NCBI RefSeq assembly: GCF_027158465.1
Contig: NZ_JAMKYL010000005.1
Coordinates: 62,001-126,000 of the forward strand
From: Oxalobacter paeniformigenes
GTDB taxonomy: Bacteria; Pseudomonadota; Gammaproteobacteria; Burkholderiales; Burkholderiaceae_D
Direction of reading: 5' to 3'
DNA: 64,000 nucleotides
In this document: piece after piece, positions 17,946-24,926 of the stretch
Layout: the number at the start of each line of letters is the position of its first letter
How positions within the stretch are numbered: position 1 is the first letter of the stretch
The notes under the pieces: generated by a model
What the model saw: the letters and a program-made list of their open reading frames with translations, nothing else
Told to the model about the DNA's origin: nothing
The model's database searches: none
Program-made: the position numbers and the translations under genes

Positions 17946-19827
17946 ACGCGAATCCGGTATCACGCCAGCAAATCCGTCCGTTCATTCCATCGCCCTGGTC
18001 GGCAACCCAAACAGCGGAAAATCCGCACTTTTCAACCGTCTGACCGGCGCACACCAGAAAGTCGCCAATTATGCCGGCGTCACTGTCGAAAAAAAGGAAG
18101 GGGACTTTTTCCTGCCATCCGGACAAACCGTGCATGTAACCGATCTGCCCGGTATATACAGCCTGACCCCGCTCACACAGGATGAAGCTGTCACACGGCA
18201 AGCCCTGCTCGACAAATCCGGCGAAACACCGATTGACTTCATCGTTTTCGTCGCTGATGCCACCAACCTCAGGCGCTGCATGAAACTCGTTCTGGATGTC
18301 ATCGCGCTGGGCCATCCGATGGTGCTTGCGCTGAACATGACAGATCTGGCAAGAAAAAGCGGACAAATCATCGATCTGGATCGTCTGCGCACCGAACTGG
18401 GCATACCCGTCATCGAAACCGTTGCCATCGACACGAACGGTATTGCACCGTTGCTGGACTGGTTGGACCAGGCCATCAATGAGACGAGCCGGACATCGGC
18501 TGCACATCATTCCGGATCATCGCCGGATTCCGGCACGAGTTTTGACGAATCGCGCCGCATACTGGATGCCGTCATTCGTAAAAATGCCGATACCTATACA
18601 CTGACCCGGAAAATCGATGCCATTGTATTGCATCCCGCTTTCGGAATCCCGATATTGCTCGGCATCCTGTTTCTCATGTTCCAGGCCGTCTTCAGCTGGG
18701 CAGAGCTACCCATGGAATGGATCGAAAACGGCGTCAGCACAACCGGCGATCTCCTTTCAGCACTACTGCCGGAAGGCATCCTGCGCAGCCTGATCGTCGA
18801 TGGGGTTATCGCAGGTGTCGGAAGCATCATCGTTTTCCTGCCGCAAATCCTGATACTTTTCTTCTTCATTCTTGTTCTGGAAGAATCCGGCTATCTGCCA
18901 CGTGCTGCCTTCATGCTTGACAAACTGATGAGCGGTATCGGCTTGTCAGGACACGCATTCATACCGCTGCTGTCGAGCTTTGCCTGTGCTGTACCGGGCA
19001 TCATGGCCACACGCACCATCAAAAACCGCAAGGACAGGATCATTACTATCCTGATCGCACCACTCATGACCTGTTCGGCCAGACTGCCGGTATATTCGCT
19101 GATCATCAGCGCCTTCATTCCCGAACGCAACGTCGGCCCCTTCAATCTTCAGGGACTTGTCCTGTTCACACTGTACGTCAGCGGCATCCTCGCAGCCATC
19201 ATCGTCGCATGGATACTGAATCACCTGATCGGTAAAAACGAATATCAACCGCTTCTGATGGAATTGCCCTCCTATCACATGCCGCGCGTGCGCAACATCG
19301 CACTCGGACTTTGGGAACGCGCCCGCGTTTTCCTCATCCGTGTCAGCACCGTCATATTCGCCACATCGGTTCTGTTATGGGTACTGTCGACCTATCCATC
19401 ACCGCCGGAAGGAGCGACCGGTTCCCCCATCCAGTACAGTTTCGCAGGGCAACTGGGGCATTGGCTTGAGTACATCGTCGAGCCTATCGGATTCAACTGG
19501 CAAATCGCCGTCGCCCTTATTCCGGGCATGGCAGCCAGAGAAATCGCCGTCAGCGCACTGGGAACCGTTTATGCCTTGTCCGCAACCGGCGACGATCTTT
19601 CCGGCGCCCTGGCCTCTTTCATTGCATCAAGCTGGAGTTTGCCAACTGCACTGTCGCTACTGGCCTGGTTTGTCTTTGCTCCGCAATGCTTCGCCACACT
19701 CGGCGTTATCCGCCGGGAAACCAATTCATGGTGGACCATGCTTTTTGCGATGTGCTACCTGTTCGCGCTGGCCTATCTCATATCCTGGGCAACCTACCGG
19801 ATCAGCAGCCTGATACTCGGAGTATGA
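17932..19827 (+). CDS. feoB: Ferrous iron transporter FeoB
   Basis: A 631-residue inner-membrane Fe(II) transporter. The N-terminal G domain has GNPNSGKS (24-31), DLPG (71-74) and NMTD (135-138). A helical linker follows, then a membrane domain of several hydrophobic segments, with conserved ALLPEGILRSLIVDGVIAG and SCAVPGIMATR-like stretches. It is shorter than the 773-residue E. coli protein, as in many FeoB homologues. It starts inside feoA and is followed one base later by a Cys-rich small protein gene, giving a three-gene feo operon under a Fur-like site. Confidence 0.96.
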   Translation: MNPPERESGITPANPSVHSIALVGNPNSGKSALFNRLTGAHQKVANYAGVTVEKKEGDFFLPSGQTVHVTDLPGIYSLTPLTQDEAVTRQALLDKSGETPIDFIVFVADATNLRRCMKLVLDVIALGHPMVLALNMTDLARKSGQIIDLDRLRTELGIPVIETVAIDTNGIAPLLDWLDQAINETSRTSAAHHSGSSPDSGTSFDESRRILDAVIRKNADTYTLTRKIDAIVLHPAFGIPILLGILFLMFQAVFSWAELPMEWIENGVSTTGDLLSALLPEGILRSLIVDGVIAGVGSIIVFLPQILILFFFILVLEESGYLPRAAFMLDKLMSGIGLSGHAFIPLLSSFACAVPGIMATRTIKNRKDRIITILIAPLMTCSARLPVYSLIISAFIPERNVGPFNLQGLVLFTLYVSGILAAIIVAWILNHLIGKNEYQPLLMELPSYHMPRVRNIALGLWERARVFLIRVSTVIFATSVLLWVLSTYPSPPEGATGSPIQYSFAGQLGHWLEYIVEPIGFNWQIAVALIPGMAAREIAVSALGTVYALSATGDDLSGALASFIASSWSLPTALSLLAWFVFAPQCFATLGVIRRETNSWWTMLFAMCYLFALAYLISWATYRISSLILGV

Positions 19828-19828
19828 C

Positions 19829-20092
19829 ATGCAAGAACCGATCGTCTTCATCATTGTCGTCGCGGCATGCTGCATCCTGTATGTACGAGGCATTCCCCCA
19901 CTCTGGAAATACCGCTTCCGGGAAATACTGTCACGTTTCTTCCTCTTTCTCCATGCCCGTACACTGGCCATGCACATCGCCCCAAAGCGAAAACCGACAT
20001 CACCATATCCGGCATGTCATGGCTGTTCCGGTTGTACCACGACTTCCGAAAAACCCCTTCATTTTGTGAAGCCGCCACGCAAACACAACTGA
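19829..20092 (+). CDS. FeoB-associated Cys-rich small membrane protein
   Basis: An 87-residue protein with one N-terminal membrane segment (PIVFIIVVAACCILYV), a basic cytoplasmic-type stretch and a CHGCSGC motif (Cys at 63, 66 and 69). This is the pattern of the small Cys-rich proteins that follow feoB in many bacteria. Their role is not settled; an iron-sulfur or metal-sensing function is often suggested. It starts one base after the feoB stop and so is part of the operon. It takes the place of feoC, which is absent here. Confidence 0.7.
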   Translation: MQEPIVFIIVVAACCILYVRGIPPLWKYRFREILSRFFLFLHARTLAMHIAPKRKPTSPYPACHGCSGCTTTSEKPLHFVKPPRKHN

Positions 20093-20169
20093 ACGGATTC
20101 CCACTGAACAGCGACACCATCTGCGACTTTTATGTTCTGGCGCAAACCGGAAAAAATTTTTTCTTTTAT

Positions 20170-20197
20170 CTTGAAATCTTTCATGAGCGCCCATATA
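20170..20197 (+). promoter_or_regulatory. Sigma32-type heat-shock promoter of groESL
   Basis: CTTGAAA (20170-20176), a 13-base spacer and CCCATATA (20190-20197) match the sigma32 consensus (CTTGAAA and CCCCAT-T) closely. It lies directly upstream of the CIRCE element and about 140 bases before groES. Confidence 0.75.
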
Positions 20198-20198
20198 C

Positions 20199-20225
20199 TT
20201 AGCACTCGTTAGCGGAGAGTGCTAA
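20199..20225 (+). promoter_or_regulatory. CIRCE element (HrcA operator)
   Basis: TTAGCACTC (20199-20207), a 9-base spacer and GAGTGCTAA (20217-20225) form a perfect 9-9-9 CIRCE inverted repeat. It sits two bases after the sigma32-type -10, over the expected transcription start, so HrcA binding would block initiation. The rest of the groES leader (20226-20334) shows only short hairpins. Confidence 0.95.
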
Positions 20226-20334
20226 TAACGCTCCCCGGATTGCCCTGCGAAAGGGACAGGAATACAAAGTGGGCCTGACAATTCAGGTTTTATCGTTTAC
20301 CCATACAACCCATTTGATTGAATAAGGAATCGTT

Positions 20335-20625
20335 ATGAAACTTCGTCCTTTGCAAGACCGTATTATCGTCAAACGCGTCGATCAGGAAAAAACCACGGCA
20401 TCCGGCATCGTCATTCCAGATGCAGCTGCTGAAAAACCGGATCAAGGCGAAGTACTGGCCGTCGGTAACGGCAAAGTACTGGAAGACGGCAAGGTTCTGC
20501 CGCTGGATGTCAAGGTCGGTGACATGGTTCTCTTCGGAAAATATTCCGGACAGACCGTCAAGGTCGACGGCGAGGAATTGCTCGTCATGCACGAATCCGA
20601 TGTCATGGCTATCGTCGAACAGTAA
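20335..20625 (+). CDS. groES: Co-chaperonin GroES
   Basis: A 96-residue GroES (MKLRPLQDRIIVKRVDQE) with the mobile-loop region EKTTASGIVIPDAA that contacts GroEL and the GDMVLFGKYSG core. It forms the heptameric lid of the folding chamber. An AAGGA site precedes the ATG. It is followed 61 bases later by groEL and controlled by the upstream sigma32-like/CIRCE region. Confidence 0.98.
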   Translation: MKLRPLQDRIIVKRVDQEKTTASGIVIPDAAAEKPDQGEVLAVGNGKVLEDGKVLPLDVKVGDMVLFGKYSGQTVKVDGEELLVMHESDVMAIVEQ

Positions 20626-20686
20626 TTTCAGACCAGCGTCATCAAGGACCTGTCAACGCATACCTGTTTTATATTAGGAGAATTCC

Positions 20687-22333
20687 ATGTCAGCTAAAGA
20701 AGTCATTTTCGGCGATAGCGGCCGAAACAAAATGGTCGAAGGCGTCAATATTCTGGCAGACGCCGTAAAAGTTACGCTGGGCCCGAAAGGCAGAAACGTC
20801 GTTCTGGAACGCACCTGGGGCGCCCCGACCATCACCAAGGACGGTGTTTCGGTCGCAAAAGAAGTCGAACTGAAAGACAAGCTCATGAATATGGGCGCAC
20901 AGATGGTCAAGGAAGTCGCCTCCAAAACCAGCGACAATGCTGGTGACGGTACCACGACTGCAACCGTTCTGGCACAGGCGATCGTCCGCGAAGGCATGAA
21001 ATATGTCGCCGCCGGCATGAACCCGATGGACCTGAAACGTGGTATCGACAAAGCTGTCGAAGCCACCATCGCCGAACTGAAGAAAATCGCCAAACCCTGC
21101 ACCACCAGCAAGGAAATCGCACAGGTCGGTTCCATTTCCGCCAACAGTGACCACTCCATCGGTGAACGTATCGCCGAAGCCATGGACAAAGTCGGCAAGG
21201 AAGGCGTCATCACCATCGAAGACGGCAAGTCCCTCAACGACGAACTCGACATCGTCGAAGGTATGCAGTTCGATCGCGGCTATCTGTCGCCGTATTTCAT
21301 CAACAACGCCGACAAACAGGTCGTCGCACTCGACAATCCGTATATCCTGCTGTGCGAAAAGAAAATCTCCAACATCCGTGATCTGTTGCCGGTACTGGAA
21401 CAGGTTGCCAAGGCAAGCCGTCCGCTGCTGATCATTGCTGAAGACGTCGAAGGTGAAGCACTCGCCACCCTGGTCGTCAACAACATCCGCGGTATTCTGA
21501 AGACCTGCGCTGTCAAGGCTCCGGGCTTCGGCGATCGTCGCAAAGCCATGCTGGAAGACATCGCAATCCTGACCGGTGGCCAAGTCATCGCCGAAGAAGT
21601 CGGCCTGACCCTTGAAAACGCAACGCTGGATCAGCTCGGCCAGGCAAAACGTGTCGAAGTCAACAAGGAAAACACCACGATCATCGACGGTGCTGGCAAA
21701 GCCGATTCGATCGAAGCACGCGTCAAACAGGTTCGTGTCCAGATGGAAGAAGCCACTTCCGACTACGACAAGGAAAAACTGCAGGAACGTATCGCCAAAC
21801 TGGCTGGTGGCGTTGCCGTCATCAAGGTCGGTGCCGCAACCGAAGTTGAAATGAAAGAAAAGAAAGCCCGTGTCGAAGATGCGCTGCATGCTACCCGCGC
21901 AGCCGTTGAAGAAGGTATCGTCCCGGGTGGTGGCGTCGCACTGCTGCGCGCCCGTGCCAACGTCAACGTCAAGGGCGACAATTCCGATCAGGAAGCCGGT
22001 ATCAACATCGTTATGCGCGCTCTGGAAGAACCACTGCGCATGATCGTTCACAACGCCGGCGAAGAAGCCTCCGTTGTCGTCAACAAGGTCATCGAAGGTT
22101 CCGGAAACTTCGGTTACAACGCTGCCAACGGCACCTATGGCGACATGGTCGAAATGGGCGTTGTCGATCCTGCCAAGGTAACCCGTTCCGCATTGCAAAA
22201 TGCAGCATCGATCTCCGCACTGATGCTGACCACGGATTGCATGATCTATGACATTCCGGAAGAAAAACCGGCACCTGACATGGGTGGCATGGGCGGCATG
22301 GGAGGTATGGGCGGCATGGGCGGCATGATGTAA
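20687..22333 (+). CDS. groEL: Chaperonin GroEL
   Basis: A 548-residue GroEL. It has the N-terminal SAKEVIFGDSGRNKMVEG start, the ATP-binding GDGTTTATVLAQ segment, the apical domain, and the flexible C-terminal GGM repeat tail ending GGMGGMM. It folds nonnative proteins with GroES. An AGGAG site precedes the start. A strong terminator follows. Confidence 0.99.
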   Translation: MSAKEVIFGDSGRNKMVEGVNILADAVKVTLGPKGRNVVLERTWGAPTITKDGVSVAKEVELKDKLMNMGAQMVKEVASKTSDNAGDGTTTATVLAQAIVREGMKYVAAGMNPMDLKRGIDKAVEATIAELKKIAKPCTTSKEIAQVGSISANSDHSIGERIAEAMDKVGKEGVITIEDGKSLNDELDIVEGMQFDRGYLSPYFINNADKQVVALDNPYILLCEKKISNIRDLLPVLEQVAKASRPLLIIAEDVEGEALATLVVNNIRGILKTCAVKAPGFGDRRKAMLEDIAILTGGQVIAEEVGLTLENATLDQLGQAKRVEVNKENTTIIDGAGKADSIEARVKQVRVQMEEATSDYDKEKLQERIAKLAGGVAVIKVGAATEVEMKEKKARVEDALHATRAAVEEGIVPGGGVALLRARANVNVKGDNSDQEAGINIVMRALEEPLRMIVHNAGEEASVVVNKVIEGSGNFGYNAANGTYGDMVEMGVVDPAKVTRSALQNAASISALMLTTDCMIYDIPEEKPAPDMGGMGGMGGMGGMGGMM

Positions 22334-22362
22334 TCTGCCCCACTGCAAATCCTTCAGTCGTG

Positions 22363-22395
22363 AAAACCTGCAAGCTTTTGCTTGCAGGTTTTTTT
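22363..22395. terminator. Bidirectional terminator between groEL and marR
   Basis: Arms 22363-22374 and 22381-22392 (AAAACCTGCAAG with CTTGCAGGTTTT) form a 12-base stem with a 6-base loop and a long T-run on the plus strand. The A-run on the left gives a T-run on the minus strand too, so it can serve groEL and the convergent marR. Confidence 0.9.
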
Positions 22396-22894
22396 ACATG
22401 GTGAACGGTAACGGTTGCAATGCGAAATCCACATCCACCTGCGACATCGTATGCAACAGCAGATCGAGACTCTCACCGATTCGTACCAGATCGGCTTGCT
22501 CCATTTGTGACAACGCCTCAGGCAACAAACCTCGTGTCAGATCGGGTGCTTTCATGAGCAACGCACGTCCCTTTTCCGTCAGGGTCAGATTGACGATCCG
22601 TTGATCCGTCGTCATCCGCATCTTGCAAACCATGTCCTTTTTTTCAAGCGCGTCCAGCAAATTGCTGGCCGTCGTTTGATGAATCGCCAGTTTTCTCGCC
22701 ACTTCACCGACACGCATACCCGGCACACGCTCGATTTCCTTCATGATCCACAACTGAGCGCCTGACACGCCCAACGATTTTTCGACTCGCTGTGAATATT
22801 TCTGTGCTGCACTGACAATGATCCTGAATTTCTGGAGAATTTCCAGATAGGAAACACCATCCTTTTCATCTTCCGAACATCCGTTTCCACTCAT
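22394..22894 (-). CDS. MarR-family transcriptional regulator
   Basis: A 166-residue winged-helix regulator. A helical N-terminus is followed by the DNA-binding core (AQLWIMKEIERVPGMRVGEVARKLAIHQTTASNLLDALEKKD), with the wing containing the conserved DQR (TTDQRIVNLTLTEKG) and a C-terminal dimerisation helix. The ATG at 22894 has a GGGGG site seven bases upstream; a further in-frame TTG at 22942 lies inside the operator palindrome and is rejected. It is divergent from a ClC transporter gene, with a palindrome in the shared promoter, suggesting autoregulation and control of the neighbour. The ligand is unknown. Confidence 0.88.
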   Translation of the reverse strand: MSGNGCSEDEKDGVSYLEILQKFRIIVSAAQKYSQRVEKSLGVSGAQLWIMKEIERVPGMRVGEVARKLAIHQTTASNLLDALEKKDMVCKMRMTTDQRIVNLTLTEKGRALLMKAPDLTRGLLPEALSQMEQADLVRIGESLDLLLHTMSQVDVDFALQPLPFTM

Positions 22895-22913
22895 GCCATA
22901 GCCCCCTGTCTGC

Positions 22914-22951
22914 ACGATACAACTTGAAATATATTTGTTCAAATATAATAA
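22914..22951. promoter_or_regulatory. Divergent marR/ClC promoters with a palindromic operator
   Basis: TATATTTG (22930-22937), TT and CAAATATA (22940-22947) form a perfect 8-2-8 palindrome. On the plus strand it lies between TTGAAA (22924-22929) and TAATAA (22946-22951), a 16-base spacing. On the minus strand it overlaps TTGAAC (22942-22937), with TATCGT (22919-22914) 17 bases away. MarR proteins usually bind AT-rich palindromes of this size; binding here is inferred. Confidence 0.65.
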
Positions 22952-22980
22952 TACGGATCATCCTTGCAAAAGTACACGTT

Positions 22981-24330
22981 ATGCCATTTTCGCACTTCGA
23001 ACCCCCACACTTGACCAAACGGGTCATCGTCAAAAAAACATCACGGTACTGGAAACGGACCTGTGCATGGATTCTGGCTCCGGTACTGATCGGTCTGGTC
23101 GGTGTCGGCATGGCGCAAGCCAGTGATTACGCCTTTGAAATCAACACATGGATCGTCAACCGGATACCATGGGCTTCCATTCTGTACATGCCGGCAGGCT
23201 TTGCCCTGATCGCCTATATCGCCCGACGCTTTTTTCCGGGCACACAAGGCAGCGGCATCCCTCAAACCATCGCCGTCATCGACGATCCGGATCACAAGAA
23301 AAAAAGCAACTTGCTCTCCGTCAAGATACTGGTCGGCAAAATCGCCATGTTGCTGGGCGGGCTGACGATTGGTGCCTCGATCGGACGTGAAGGTCCAACC
23401 GTACAGGTCGGCGCATCCATCATGCATGCCTTCTATGGTTACGGCACCCTTCGCACCGCAGCACAACGGCGTATGCTGGCATTGTCCGGAGGTGCGGCCG
23501 GCATTGCCGCGGCGTTCAACACACCGCTGGCCGGCATCATGTTCGCCATGGAGGAACTGACGAAAAAATACATTTTCAACGCCCACAGCTCCACCTTGCT
23601 GACCGTCATTCTTTCCGGTCTGATTTCCATGGCGCTCGTCGGCAACTACACTTACTTCGGCTATACCAATGAATCGCTTTCCCTGCTGACCAATATCCCC
23701 GCCATTCTCGTATGCGGCATCGCGGGCGGGCTTACCGGCGGTTTGTTCAGCCTGATCGTCCAAAAAATTTCCGTCACCCCACCCCCCAAAATCCGTAAAG
23801 CCATACAGGAACACCCCCTGATTTTTGCTGCCATATGCGGTCTGGTCGTTGCCATACTGGGCCTGCTGACAGACGGTCTGGTCTATGGCACAAGCTACCA
23901 GCCAACACGCATGACACTGGAAAGCGACAGCACCTGTCTGGTCTGGTACTATGGTGCCGCCAAATTCATCGCGACACTTGTCTCGACATTGAGCGGCATT
24001 CCCGGCGGTCTGTTCGCTCCGACCCTCTCCGTAGGTGCCGGTATCGGCGACAATGTCTATGCCCTGTTCCCCAATCTGGCACCGCACGGCGCCATCATCA
24101 TTCTGGTCATGTCTGCCTATCTCTCAGGCGTCACGCGTTCTCCGCTGACATCGTTCATCATCACCATGGAAATGACCGGCAGTCACCAGATGCTGCTGGC
24201 GTTGATGGCCGTTTCACTGCTGGCCACGCTGGTATCGAGATATGTCACCCCCGTCCCGCTTTATCATGCGTTGTCACAAAAATTCATCGCGCCGCAAGAA
24301 TCTCCCACAACGGTGCATTCGAAATCCTGA
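22981..24330 (+). CDS. ClC-family chloride channel/antiporter
   Basis: A 449-residue multi-span membrane protein with the ClC signatures GSGIP (90-94), GREGP (135-139) and the SGIPGGLFAPTLSVGAG segment. The gating glutamate (E137) is present. A glutamate pair after the AAFNTPLAGIMFAM helix (191-192) matches the position of the internal proton glutamate in E. coli ClcA, so H+/Cl- exchange is more likely than a channel. The fluoride-type signatures of CLC-F are not seen. The frame extends upstream to TTG 22924, but ATG 22981 follows the promoter. No cytoplasmic CBS domains are present. Confidence 0.9.
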   Translation: MPFSHFEPPHLTKRVIVKKTSRYWKRTCAWILAPVLIGLVGVGMAQASDYAFEINTWIVNRIPWASILYMPAGFALIAYIARRFFPGTQGSGIPQTIAVIDDPDHKKKSNLLSVKILVGKIAMLLGGLTIGASIGREGPTVQVGASIMHAFYGYGTLRTAAQRRMLALSGGAAGIAAAFNTPLAGIMFAMEELTKKYIFNAHSSTLLTVILSGLISMALVGNYTYFGYTNESLSLLTNIPAILVCGIAGGLTGGLFSLIVQKISVTPPPKIRKAIQEHPLIFAAICGLVVAILGLLTDGLVYGTSYQPTRMTLESDSTCLVWYYGAAKFIATLVSTLSGIPGGLFAPTLSVGAGIGDNVYALFPNLAPHGAIIILVMSAYLSGVTRSPLTSFIITMEMTGSHQMLLALMAVSLLATLVSRYVTPVPLYHALSQKFIAPQESPTTVHSKS

Positions 24331-24340
24331 AACATCCTTT

Positions 24341-24379
24341 TCAGCAAAAAAGCCGTGAAAATCACGGCTTTTTTGCTGA
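24341..24379. terminator. Bidirectional terminator between the ClC gene and fur
   Basis: An 18-base perfect stem (arms 24341-24358 and 24362-24379, AGCCGTGA core flanked by A/T runs) with an AAA loop. Runs of six A and six T inside the arms give U-runs in both directions. It sits 10 bases past the ClC stop and 18 bases from the fur stop. Confidence 0.93.
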
Positions 24380-24396
24380 AAAACAAATATCATGCA

Positions 24397-24816
24397 TTAT
24401 TTCTGCCGACACTTGCTGCATCGCCCGTAGATCGCCAGCGTATGGTCGACGATTTCGAACCCGTTGCGCTTTGCGATTTCACGCTGTCTTTTTTCGATTT
24501 CGTCATCATGGAATTCTTCGACATGCCCGCAATCCACACAAACGATATGGTCATGATGCGTTCCCTCGTTGAGCTCGAATACAGCCTTGCCGGTTTCGAA
24601 ATAATTCCGCGACAATATCCCGGCCTGTTCGAACTGCGTCAGGACCCGATACACCGTCGCCAGCCCGATTTCCAGCTTGTCGGACAAAAGCAGCCTGTAG
24701 ACATCCTCGGCGCTCAAATGCCGCTCGGAATTTTTCTGGAAAATATCGAGAATCTTCAACCGCGGCAACGTAGCCTTGAGCCCCGTTGCCTTCAATTCGA
24801 CAGGATTATGACTCAT
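24397..24816 (-). CDS. fur: Ferric uptake regulator
   Basis: A 139-residue Fur. The N-terminal winged helix contains LSAEDVYRLLLSDKLEIGLATVYRVLTQFEQAG. Metal-site residues include the HHDH motif (87-90), C93 and C96, and C133 and C136. With Fe(II) bound it represses iron-uptake genes, plausibly including the feo operon in this window. It is divergent from bamE, the usual arrangement in betaproteobacteria. Confidence 0.97.
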   Translation of the reverse strand: MSHNPVELKATGLKATLPRLKILDIFQKNSERHLSAEDVYRLLLSDKLEIGLATVYRVLTQFEQAGILSRNYFETGKAVFELNEGTHHDHIVCVDCGHVEEFHDDEIEKRQREIAKRNGFEIVDHTLAIYGRCSKCRQK

Positions 24817-24926
24817 CGTTTTGAAAAGTTTGCAAATATCAAAATTGGTTCTTTATTATTATCTGCTTTATCATATAGTGTTTGTGAAATCTGCTCAATA
24901 AATTGCTCTTGGGATTCAACTTCGTG

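Noticed and set aside
22895..22942. Longer MarR protein from a TTG at 22942
   Set aside because: The codon lies inside the palindrome and -35; ATG 22894 has a strong ribosome site.
22981..24330. The ClC protein as a fluoride exporter (CLC-F)
   Set aside because: It has the classical GSGIP and GREGP motifs with the external glutamate, and the CLC-F signature is not present.
24817..24926. A Fur box upstream of fur itself
   Set aside because: AT-rich hexamers such as GATAAT occur, but I could not align a convincing 19-base site.
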